Below, one piece after another: positions 9,737-20,726 of a stretch of 64,000 bases of DNA; within the stretch, counting starts at the first letter, position 1; each line of letters starts with the position of its first letter. Source of the stretch: Gloeophyllum trabeum ATCC 11539 (lineage: Eukaryota; Basidiomycota; Agaricomycetes; Gloeophyllales; Gloeophyllaceae); assembly GCF_000344685.1 (NCBI RefSeq), contig NW_006920410.1, forward strand, positions 2,428,693 to 2,492,692, in the 5' to 3' direction. Position numbers and translations under genes: made by a program. The notes beneath the pieces are model-generated. The model was not told the origin of the DNA, did no database searches, and saw only the letters and a list, made by a program, of their open reading frames with translations.

Positions 9737-11284
9737 TCACAATGCAGCCTCCGGTGGTTCCTCTTCGGGTGCAGGAGGATCCACTGCCTCCGGTTTTTCT
9801 CCTGCTGGCATTGAAAGAGGCGTTGGTTCGACTTGCTCAGGAGGATGCTCCGCGGCAAGCGGAGGAGGTTCAGCAACTTCGCCAATCCCAACATCGCCGA
9901 TGAGGTAGCGCAAGACGTCGCTCAATGTGATGATGCCGAGCAGCCGGCCTTTCCTCCCGCCCTTCTTTTCTTCATCCTGAGTCACTTTAGGTATCAGCAT
10001 CGTTGATTACATTGACGCGGAAGCGCTGTTACTTACCTCGCCCTCGACGACAACCAGTCGGTGTACTCTGCGCTTCTTAATCAATTGTAGAAGAGTGCCT
10101 AATGAGTCGGAAGCTGTGCATATTACAACGCCAGGGAAGTCGGGTGAGCGTTGGTGTAGCGCCTCAGCTATTGTGAGGTCCAATGACTGATACGCCCCGA
10201 GTCGGACCAAGGTCTGAAACATCATCAGCATACCATAAATGATCGCATGAGTTCAACGTACTATCACATCCACTGTCTCATACAAGTTTACCACAATGCC
10301 GTCTTCATCGATTATAGGAACTGCAGATATACCACGTTCAGAGAACATATGTACAACGTCGAAGACCGGTGTAGACATAGTTGCTGTCGCAATGGGATGA
10401 TATGGCGTATGACCTTCTAGGGTTTCGGGGGATGATGGTGAAGCGTAGACATAGGTACCGATCCCCAACTTCCGGAGGGGCATCTGTAACTTGGTGATCT
10501 CATTCGCACACTATCCAGAGCGGTAACTTCAGAATCAGCTGTTCGAAACTTTGGGCAATACAACTAACATTTATGGATATGAATTTGAGGAGGCGGTATT
10601 GAGTCAAGACAGATACGATGACTTCGTGTCCTGTATCGGTATCGTTATCCAGCAGAGGTAGACGCCGAGCATGAGTCTGTATGAGGAGTTTGGCGGCGTC
10701 ATACAGAGAGCTCGACGGGTGATCACGGAGAAGAGGAGGAGGCTCGACTCCCAAACTCCTTTCAATGTCTGCAGGGATACAACGGTCAGTCGCACGATCT
10801 ATCAATAACTGTGTGATAAACGCTCACCTCGGAGGGACTCCAACCGAAAAGTTTCTACGTCCGCTGCAGCATTGTCATATGATGATGTGTGGTAGTAATA
10901 TTGGATAAGGTGAATGATATCTTGGACTGTCAACATGCCAGCAAACGTCGCCTTCTCGCTATTCCATAACGGCGCCGACACGACGCCTTGCATTGATTTC
11001 GCAATGCAATCAACATTTAGCTTTGTAGCCACATATGTGGAATATGACTCACCGTTGAGCAATAAACATTGCAAAGCCTTCCTCACTTCCAGCTTGGTGT
11101 CCAGCACGATCAATCTAAAGCTAACCGGGAACGCATCGTAGGACTGCCGTCCCCTCAGGTATGCGCGTATAGAATTGAGCGCGGCATCGTTTAGTTCTTG
11201 GACTTGACGAGGAGGGACATGCGAGATAGCGCGGCCGCGACGCTGTGAAGACTTGCGCTTGGGAGACAGCGTCGCACTCATCAT
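9737..11284 (-). CDS. SNF4: AMPK/Snf1 kinase complex gamma subunit (four CBS motifs)
   Basis: Five exons: 11284-10828, 10768-10569, 10510-10262, 10213-10037 and 9976-9737, giving 440 aa. Start is the first ATG (11284). The protein is the nucleotide-sensing gamma subunit of the Snf1/AMP-activated kinase, built from two Bateman modules (four CBS motifs). Visible landmarks are YDAFPVSFRLIVLDTKL, the hydrophobic FAGMLTVQDIIHLIQYYY, ARRLPLLDND, the MSTPVFDVVHMFSERGISAVP/IIDEDG CBS unit, and the last unit RVHRLVVVEGE with RLLGIITLSDVLRYLIG. A Pro/Glu-rich tail of ~55 residues after the last CBS is extra relative to yeast Snf4 (322 aa). The gene is divergent from the Ssh4-like gene across 289 bp. 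Confidence 0.94.
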
Positions 11285-11573
11285 CGTTCGCACTGTCGGC
11301 CAGACACCACGATGGCTGTGCAGCGTGCGGGGTAATGTTATACCATGTTTGTGCTCTGCTTATATATTTCCGTATATTCCTCGAATACCCCGGAAATGCC
11401 GGCCGAAAACCCCCCCTTCCGGCACATTCCGGCCGGCTGACGTTCCTGGGCTGCAGGCATGTCCGTCCCACCGTAGACATCAGCACTGGTTTCTACTCTG
11501 CTCTCGTTCATCTTCGCGTTAACCACCGTCTTTACGAGCCACAACGCAAGCAGCGTCGTTCTCGCTCTCGAGA
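11285..11573. promoter_or_regulatory. Divergent promoter SNF4 / SSH4 with CCGG-rich palindromes
   Basis: Shared 289-bp promoter. Positions 11390-11402 (CCGGAAATGCCGG) and 11419-11432 (CCGGCACATTCCGG) are inverted copies differing by one indel and one base, separated by 16 bp. The perfect palindrome CCGGCCGG follows at 11429-11436. An AT-rich block (TATATATTTCCGTATATTCC) lies just upstream at about 11361-11380. Binding of a factor is inference. Confidence 0.5.
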
Positions 11574-13542
11574 ATGGCTTCTATGCTCGCCGAAGCTGTA
11601 GCTGACAGCTGGGAGTGGGTCGACTCTATCGATGTGTCGTCCAGCTCCGACAAGATCCAGGACATGCTCTCCCTGCCAGACGACGCTCGCGCAAGCATCA
11701 TACGCGAACAGGGAGATGAGCCCAACCAAGCTTTGCTTGTTCTGCTACCGCTGCTCATAGTACTATCAACTTTCCTCTTCCTCCTGCTAGTCTTCTTGGT
11801 ATGCATTATCCTGCTTCGCAGGCGTCGCGGCATCCTGCTTAGGGATAGCGATGGTCCGGTTGATATGAGCCGGGAAGAGCTTATTGAGGGTGAAGGCGGA
11901 TTCGAGGTCATGGAGTCTCGCTGGCTCGAGAGCGTGAACGAGGTAGAGCGCAGATCATATCTCCGAGCCAAGGGTGCGTTCTCGCTATTCCTTCTCCTTA
12001 TTCGTGCCTCCGCTCATCCTCCCCTCAGAGTTTCAACTCCAGTACCCCCCGAATTCCCTCCCCACCGATATAACCTTATCGCAATTCCTATCGATACAAG
12101 AGAAAGGCGTGTCCGCATGGTCGTTCGAGCCCGATGTCGAGTCGCTGTCTTCCCTAATAGTCCAGGGCCGAACGGAAATCACATTCCTCCCTGATCCTCC
12201 CACACCTGCATGCGTACAGTCCAATCTGCCCCTTCCCAAACTCAATGAAGTCTACTATTGGGAAGTAAAGATGTTTGATCTGCCACCGGAGACCAATGTC
12301 GCGATCGGGTTGACCACCAAGCCTTACCCATATTTCCGCCTGCCTGGACTCAGCCGCTACTCCGTTGCCTATCATTCCAATGGCGACAAGTCTCATAATT
12401 GGCCGTTCACCGCTGCCTCGTTTGGTCCTGGCTTCAAGGAGGGCGATGTTGTCGGGGTGGGATATCGGCCTCGCACCGGGACTGTTTTCTTCACGAGGAA
12501 CGGTCGCAAGTTGGAGGACGCGTTTGTGGGTCTGACCCGGTGGAATCTCTTCCCTACCGTGGGTGCGGATGGGGCATGCAGTCTCCATGTCAACCTCGGA
12601 CAAGCTGGCTTTGTTTTCATCGAGGCGAACGTCAAAAAATGGGGACTTGCTCCGAGCGTGGGTACGTTGGCACCTCCCCCTGCGTATGGCAGCGAGCGTG
12701 GGAGTATTTTGCTTCAGGCTGGTGGGGAGACTCCTGCAGGTGTGGACGCTATGTCGCCCCGCAGCACTCCCGGAGTTGGGTCGCTGCCGTCGTCGAGACG
12801 CGGGCATCGTCATCGTCGACCGAAACGGGAATCAAACTCGGTGACAGAGAGCCCTCCAACTACACCTCCTCCCCCGCCTTCTACGCCGCCTCCCCCTATC
12901 ACTCCAATAGAGGAGGAGCCTGCTGAGAGCTCGGGTGCTGGGCCGTCGACTTCCCGCAGATACATTTCGCCTACTGATTTGCCGTTTCATAACCCTCCGA
13001 ATGTCAATTTGCCATCTTCTCCTCCCCGGGAGGACGCTGATGCGGAGGAAACGGAGGGGGAGTGGGCATCCCCATCATCCTCGGCTGCGACCTCGAGATC
13101 GACTACTCCGGATCGTGCAGGTATGGACTATCGTATCTCTGATAAATTGATGATAGGCTTACAAATTGGTCCGGTGGAACCAGAGTCTGAACTTTCGGTT
13201 CGTGTCCATCCTCCCCCAGAGTCTCCGATCAGTCCCAACCCGCCTACCCCTAATCCACGCGACATACATTTGCAGGCCCTCAACTCTTCTGCTCAGGCTG
13301 GGCCGTCGCTCTCACCTTCGAGCACGTTGCTCGATGAGGTCTCTGCTTTAAGGCGCGAGCCACCGAGCTACTCACCGCTGGACCCGTTCGCATACCAGGA
13401 TGGCGTTCATATCGATCTTCCCGCTGACGTCATCGCGGCAGCGTTGGAACGGGGAACTATTCCTTCCAGTGCATTCAGCCACAGTAGCGGCTCGCGTTCT
13501 GAGAGGCATAGATGGAGACGAGACAGAGAAGGACGGCAGTGA
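11574..13542 (+). CDS. SSH4: Ssh4/Ear1-like SPRY-domain membrane protein (Rsp5 ubiquitin ligase adaptor)
   Basis: Two exons, 11574-11973 and 12029-13542, giving 637 aa. A single transmembrane helix (about residues 54-83; core LLVLLPLLIVLSTFLFLLLV) is followed by the basic stop-transfer RRRRG. Next comes a SPRY domain at roughly residues 190-315: NEVYYWEVKMFDLP, VAIGLTTKPYP, LPGLSRYSVAYHSNGD, GDVVGVGYRPRTGTVFFTRNG and FPTVGADG. The remaining ~320 residues are Pro/Ser-rich, with PPSYSPL-type PY motifs near the C-terminus (PSYSPLDP) suited to WW-domain binding. Yeast Ssh4 and Ear1 sit in vacuolar/endosomal membranes and bring cargo to Rsp5; the same role is inferred here from domain order. A weaker alternative is a generic SPRY protein. 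Confidence 0.88.
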
Positions 13543-14176
13543 TGATATCTGTTTAGTGTATTAGTGTCAGGCCCGGTTAGAGTTTGGTTCGTGTCCCTCG
13601 CTGTTGTTGCTGAAGGTGACCCTGATGCTTGTATTATATAGTCAGGATATAATCGTGATCTCATTGAAGATGTATACTTGTTCTCCTTCCGATCGTCAGT
13701 CGGACTATCCATCCACATCAGTAATCACATTCACCGCATATTCCAGTCACTCAATTTGTATTTCAATGTTATCGTTGCTTGTTGTTGCGTTCGCCGTGAA
13801 TTATATTGTGCGTGCAAATTATGAACGGCATATGATAAAAATCAGGCATGCCCCATTACTCTGACCTTCGGTGAGTCAATGGAACATGCAGCCGCACTGG
13901 CTCGAGGAGTCTGAACAGCTCCCGTTAGACCTTCCCAGATACACCAGTCTGCCCAGGAGCGCTTCGCAACATAGTCTTCTGCATCGATGAAGAGTATACT
14001 CAAAATATCACGCATATTGTCCGAGACGAAACCAGTTCATTTCATCAATAAGGGATTGACTATTGATACAATGAACGGACGCTAGCCAGACCTAGCGAGC
14101 GTTGGGTGAGAATATAATACACAGTACAGTCAGCAAGTCAATCCCTTCAAAACATCCCATTCAACCCAAAACCCCT
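13543..14176. other. Intergenic region SSH4 / HSP20 (convergent)
   Basis: About 630 bp between convergent 3' ends, noticeably AT-rich in places (13590-13850). Short frames are not recognisable and no repeat was seen. Confidence 0.5.
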
Positions 14177-14753
14177 TCATGAAATCGTGATCTTCTTGGG
14201 AGCCATCTCAGGTGTTGTCTTCGGGAACGTCACAGATAAGACGCCGTTCTCCATGGACGCCTTGATATCCTCGGGCTGTAAATAATAAGTCAGTACAGTG
14301 CTCGGCACCTCGCAGAATCACAATGGTACGAACCTTGATACCCTGCGGAAGTGGGATCGTCCTGGAGAACTTGCCATATCTCCGCTCCCGGACGGCGTAC
14401 CCGTTCTCATCCCTTTCTGACGAGATCTTGCTCTCACCCGAGACGGACAACATGTTGTTGTGGACGTCGATCTGCACGTCCTCCTTGCGGAGGCCGGGCA
14501 GTTCGAATGTTGCCGTCACGACATTGGCCTTCTCATCTTCATGCAGGTCCATCCTGTAAATCGCCAGTCAGTATGCACCTCGACACAAAGCATACGCACA
14601 CTGTATTACATACCTTGGTCGGAGGGGCCCGCCTGCAGAGCCAGTGCGGCTGACTTGGCTGTTGTCACTTGTGCGAGCCGCAAAGGCCTCATCAAAGAGG
14701 CGGTCGAAGTCGGAGAAAGAGAAGAAAGGTTCGTACACGCGAGAAAGAGACAT
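14177..14753 (-). CDS. Small heat shock protein (Hsp20/alpha-crystallin family)
   Basis: Three exons: 14753-14614, 14553-14334 and 14275-14177, giving 152 aa. It is an ATP-independent chaperone that holds unfolding proteins. The N-terminal arm has the FFSFSDFDRLFDEAF pattern. The alpha-crystallin domain follows: VVTATFELPGLRKEDVQID, NNMLSVSGES, RRYGKFSRTIPLPQGI and the closing strand MENGVLSVTFPK. The C-terminus has the I-x-I anchoring motif (ITIS). The size is typical of fungal Hsp16-20 proteins. A TATA box and two heat-shock elements lie directly upstream (see 14864-15005), consistent with Hsf1 control. Confidence 0.96.
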
Positions 14754-15099
14754 CGCGAGAAAGAAAAAGAGAAAAAGGAGAAAAGATTAAAGGCGCTTTA
14801 GAGATGTGACTGCTGGGTATCCTGTGCTTTCTATTCTGAAGGACTCGCAGAGCGCAGGGTCCGCCTTTTATACCTCAAGCGCAGCATAGCATCGAAATTT
14901 CCAGAGATCGTCCCCGACGATGATGAGGCAAGAAATGATTGAATGGGCGGGTCATGCAGACGTCATTCCACCGTCGTTCGGGTCGCCGAAATTTCTGGAG
15001 CTTTCTTAGCCGGCGTGAAGCCTTGGACGAGCACAGGGAGGATGACGGATCCCAAGTTGCATTCAGTGTAGGCAGAACGGTACAGGTAATCCAGAACTT
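14754..15099. other. HSP20 promoter region
   Basis: Gap between the HSP20 start and the 3' end of the next minus-strand gene. It contains the TATA box and heat-shock elements described separately; no other gene seen. Confidence 0.7.
14864..15005 (-). promoter_or_regulatory. HSP20 core promoter: TATA box plus two heat-shock elements
   Basis: On the minus strand TATAAAAGG occupies 14872-14864, about 110 bp before the HSP20 ATG. Two arrays of nGAAn units with exact 5-bp phasing lie further upstream. One is at 14894-14906 (GAAatTTCcaGAG, three units) and the other at 14988-15005 (GAAatTTCtgGAGctTTC, four units). This matches the Hsf1 binding consensus of alternating GAA/TTC blocks, so heat induction is a strong inference. 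Confidence 0.88.
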
Positions 15100-15918
15100 T
15101 CATGAAACGATATCACAAGGAGTAACGGGGAGACGGAAAGAAAGAAGCAGGAGATGTGGCTGTGGATCTGGGGTAATTGCCCAAATGTGGAAACCATGTC
15201 GATCCTCCGCCTTGAAGTGGTACGAAAACCTCAGTGTTGCGAGCCTGAGAGGACGCTGTACACGGATCTGCTCTCTTCGACTTGCTTCAGGTCTGTGGGC
15301 TAGTCCCTTATACTCAGCTCGTAATGCAGAGAAATGGTAGGACGGACTAACCTCTGCCGGACTCGGAGTAGCCTCTGCTTGAATGCGTCCAGGTTCACTC
15401 TTTTCGGTCCAACCAGGGAGCAAAGGGCCGTCCCCCAAAGCAAGAGACAACCTAGGGCTTGTGTCGTCAACCAGCGTAGCCGGGGTGGTTGCCCAAGGTT
15501 CAAGCTCGTAGTAACATTGTTTCTCTGGATCGCTGTGTTCCTCTTGTTTCTCGAGGTCTTCGCCTTCTGTCTGCACGCCCTGGCTCCGCATTCGCCGCGG
15601 TGGATTCTTCCTCTCGTTCCGCTGTTTCTTCCACTTCCTGATCTTGCGCCTAGGCCACTTCCCGAAGATCCCGTAGATTAACACGCCGAGGATGATGACG
15701 ATCCCCAGGATTGCGACGCCCGCGAAGGTCCGCCTTCCGAACTGCTGCCCGCCAGTCCGCTGCTGGCTGAGGCCTGGGGGGCTATCTTGGACCTGTTTCT
15801 GGGTATTCTCGTCCTGGGTCTCTCCCGGAGTGTGGTCGGATATGACTATACCAGGACCGCAATCCGCATGGTCCGGAGGGCAGAACGCGTTGTCAGCCAG
15901 CCTCGGGTGCAGGTACAT
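15100..15918 (-). CDS. Single-pass membrane protein of unknown function (5' end unresolved)
   Basis: I do not recognise the family. From the first ATG in frame (15918) to the stop at 15100 is 272 aa. The extracellular part is Cys-rich, and the open frame continues upstream of the ATG with more cysteines (CFNYCPPTMYLHP at the boundary). The true start therefore probably lies in a further 5' exon, with a likely acceptor near 15955. One hydrophobic segment (FAGVAILGIVIILGVLIYGIF, about residues 65-85) is followed by a strongly basic stop-transfer run (KWPRRKIRKWKKQRN), predicting an outside-N, cytosolic-C topology. Near 15350-15290 there is a plausible 59-bp intron (gttagt..ccacag) whose removal would end the protein two codons later. 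If so, everything below about 15290 is untranslated. Confidence in a gene is fair, in its ends low. Confidence 0.55.
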   Translation of the reverse strand: MYLHPRLADNAFCPPDHADCGPGIVISDHTPGETQDENTQKQVQDSPPGLSQQRTGGQQFGRRTFAGVAILGIVIILGVLIYGIFGKWPRRKIRKWKKQRNERKNPPRRMRSQGVQTEGEDLEKQEEHSDPEKQCYYELEPWATTPATLVDDTSPRLSLALGDGPLLPGWTEKSEPGRIQAEATPSPAEVSPSYHFSALRAEYKGLAHRPEASRREQIRVQRPLRLATLRFSYHFKAEDRHGFHIWAITPDPQPHLLLLSFRLPVTPCDIVS

Positions 15919-16125
15919 CGTAGGCGGACAGTAGTTGAAGCAGCTCTGCCCTGTGATCCGCCTAGTGGCCGCATAAAATATGCCTGCCAGGCGGCTGGCA
16001 ATTCATGGGGCTGACATTAGGCGTCCAGTCCAGATTGCAAGAGAAATACAGTTTCATTTCTACTCTCCACTCGTACAACGCAGCTGTAAGCCGTAATACA
16101 TTGTGATTGACGTTGGGACTGCACT

Positions 16126-18192
16126 TTACGGCTCCAACCTCTTCGGGTCCCTCGGGAACATCGATGCTCTCCTGATGTTGTTCAGCTTCAGGAAGAGCAT
16201 CAGCACCCGCTCCAGACCGATACCTCCTCCGCCGTGCGGCGGGCATCCCATCCTGAATGCCTCGACGTAGTGTTTCATGGACTCGGGTTCAATACCTTTC
16301 TTCTTCATCTGCGCGATGAGAAGATTGGGATCGTGGATACGTTGTGCGCCCGAAAGGATTTCCTCGCCTCGCATGAAGAAGTCGTAAGAGTTGGACAGCG
16401 TCTAATAATCGCCAATCAGCCAGCATCTCGTAAAATTAGTTCGCAAAGATACTTACCGGGTCATTAGGGTCCGGCATAGTGTAGAATGGACGGAGCTCCA
16501 TGGGGAACTTGTCAATGATGAAGTAGTCGGTATCGTACTTGGCCTTTACGATCCGCCCAAGCCTCTTTTCGTTCTCCGTACTATAGAATTCGTTAGTCGT
16601 CATCCTTCACCTAGCAAGGAAAACAAAGCGTACTTGATATCGTCCAACACCTCCCTCGGGACACCGTCCTCCGCCAACAGGTCAGTCGCCTCCTTGAACG
16701 TCAATTTCAGCGTCCCCTCAGGGCCCTCGCGCCACTTGAACTCGTCCGCGGGGAACTGCTTCCTAACCGCCTCGATCTCCTTCGAGTACTTCTGCCTCAG
16801 ACCGCGGAAGATCGACAGGAAGAGATTGTCCAGGAGCTCCAGGACTTCGTGGTAGTGCTCCTCGATTGCCATCTCCAGATCGAGTCCGACGAACTCGGTC
16901 ATGTGCCTATGCGTGTTGGAATCCTCTGCGCGGAAGACGGGGCCGATTTCGTAGACACGCTCAAAATCGGCAGCGATGGCCATCTGCTTGGCAAGTTGAG
17001 GAGATTGCGCGAGGAAGGCGTCACCTGCGCAGGTAACGAAGGGAGATAAGTACCGAAGTGAGACGGCCATCAGACGGGGCTCACCCTTGAAGTAGTTTAC
17101 TTTGAATACAGATGCACCAGACTCCGTCGCCGCACCCTGCAGCTTTGGCGTGTGGATCTCAGTGAAACCGTTGCTTTCCAAGTATTCGCGGAAGAGGGCT
17201 CCGATGCCATGCTGCAGCTTGAAGACTGCTTGATTGGTTTGCGTCTGGTAGTTACTGATTATAACGAGACACCACCCGCGCAAAATAGCAACGCACCCGC
17301 AAGTCGACCACGCGGTTGTTGAGTCGGGTCTCTAGGAGGACACGGTTGAGCTGTGTTTCGGATGTCTCAACTTCAGCGTCGGGTCTTGAGGCATCCTCGA
17401 GCGTGAATGGTAGTCGACCCTCGATACCAGACACTAGGTGCAGCTACAGAGCGGATATTCAACGCCGCTCAGGCGAGCAATAGTGACCGAGGTGACTCAC
17501 CTGAGTGATGTGGATTTCGACATCCCCGATGGTGGCACTCTTGATTATCTCCGGAGCCTTCTTCACCACTCCCTCCACAAGCACAATACTCTCCATGGAA
17601 AGACCAGCGGCCCACTTTGCCATCTGCTTACTGACCTCGCCTTGTTTCACTGTCAACACGGCCTGCACCGAATCAGTCCTCTGCCTCAGGTTGAGGAACA
17701 CCATCTTGTTCCCCTGCGCGCGAGATGTTTGTATACGGCATCGCAAAAGCACAGTCTGTCCATCCAAAGACTCTGAGAGGTCTTTGATCTGGTGCCGCGT
17801 GCGGCGGGGACGGGAGGAGGACTGGTTAAGGGGTAATTTGCCATAGAACTCCTTGGCGAAGTCCTGTCCGGTGCGTTAGAGGGAAGTGACCCGCATGCGA
17901 AAGCTGACGGTTGCTCACATCCTCTGCAGCCGCTTGCTGAGCGGCCAGCTCTGCTTGTTTGGCAGCCTTCTCTGCAGCCTTCTTCGCCTTTTCCGCCTCC
18001 TTAGCTTTTTTCTTCAGTTCGTTTTTGGACGGGCCCTTGGCCTCGGTTCCCTCCGGTGGACTATGGGAAGTGATGAGCACGAAATGCGGACATAGTGAAG
18101 ACAGATACGGGCGGTGTCGGGAGGATTGGATTAAATCCGCCTCTGACGGGACAGCGTACTTACGGAGTTGGGGGAGCTACCGGTTCCGCCAT
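16126..18192 (-). CDS. DPS1: Aspartyl-tRNA synthetase, cytosolic (class IIb)
   Basis: Eight exons: 18192-18164, 18060-17919, 17863-17501, 17443-17297, 17244-17085, 17024-16634, 16580-16457 and 16401-16126, giving 543 aa. It charges tRNA-Asp with aspartate. A Lys/Ala-rich helical extension ([20 protein letters not shown]) precedes the OB-fold anticodon-binding domain ([19 protein letters not shown]). Class II motif 1 lies around residues for [18 protein letters not shown]. Motif 2 is [18 protein letters not shown] and motif 3 is [15 protein letters not shown]. The C-terminal [11 protein letters not shown] is the cytosolic/archaeal-type AspRS ending. The length fits yeast Dps1 (557 aa). The first exon codes only ten residues, and the gene is divergent from aspartate aminotransferase 425 bp away. 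Confidence 0.96.
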
Positions 18193-18616
18193 AGTGTTCT
18201 TGTTCCGTGCTCGAAGTTGTTGTGCGCGAAGACTTGGAGATCGAAGATTTTGCGCTCAAGTAGATGGTGGAGAGAGTACTCGAGGCCCGGCCAGAAATGA
18301 GTTAGAGACGAGTCACTTTCACTGATCTTTTGCTATCTTATCGGTGATCTTTCCTTGTAAACACCGGCTAGTCTCATTTGTAGTTGACTACAAACCCATT
18401 TGTATAGGGACTACAAGCAGCCACTTACTCGACTACAAATTTGTAATAGTCGGCGCAGCCGGGAGGACCCGGCAGCTCTAGCCCCGAATACCCGATTCAG
18501 ACCCTGACCCGACCGCATTCTCGAACGCGTACAGGCGGCGGTCAAAGCTCCGTCGTGTCATTGCGACTCAAAAAACTTCCCCTCTCCCTCTCTTTCTTTC
18601 CTCCATCCTCCTCAAA
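18193..18616. promoter_or_regulatory. Divergent promoter with clustered GACTACAA palindromes
   Basis: The gap between AspRS (left) and aspartate aminotransferase (right) contains a 75-bp cluster of one motif. Copies are at 18386-18393, 18409-18416 and 18431-18438 (all GACTACAA). An inverted partner TTTGTAGT at 18377-18384 makes a near-perfect palindrome, and TTGTAATAGTC at 18441-18451 pairs loosely with the third copy around the central ACAAATTTGT. A regulatory role is inferred from repetition and position only. Confidence 0.6.
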
Positions 18617-20226
<1,610 letters not shown>

Positions 20227-20726
20227 TTTCTGGATGTTGTAATGTTGGTCATCGGCATATCGTGTATTTATGAGATTTGAATGACATCTTTGGAGGCTTT
20301 TGGAATATACTAGATCAGGAGTTCTGTAGCGTCGCGACGTGCGCTCACCCTTGACCTCACGACTCGTCTCGTCTGAGGTAGCGGTAGATAACGGGAGGCT
20401 GAGCGGCCACAACCAGATTATGGAGGCTATCTACCCCGTTCTGTCTTTAGGATATGATATACGCTAGCTATGCGTACACACTATATACGAATGTAAGCTT
20501 CGAGAAGGCAGAGCTCAGACAGCGTCGATCTTCACGAAGTTGTGGAATTCGATATTGACCTGCTAGCTCGAACCCTGCACTCGCTCTGATTGGTCGGGGG
20601 GCAACATTGGGCTCGGCACGTGCTCAGGTTAGGGTTGGATCATTGTACCCCGCTAACTTGACGCCGGGTTCTCCACGCCTTGGCGTCCTGGTCGCACGAG
20701 CGACACTGCTACGACCCACCAACCAC
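20227..20726. other. Intergenic region AAT / RNase Z
   Basis: 500 bp with no recognised gene. The RNase Z frame is open upstream to 20607 but only from a TTG codon, so the extra residues are taken as leader. Nothing else seen. Confidence 0.5.

Noticed and set aside
20607..20726. N-terminal extension of RNase Z with an Arg-rich, targeting-like sequence
   Set aside because: The frame is open but begins only at a TTG codon; no ATG supports it. Kept as a leader.
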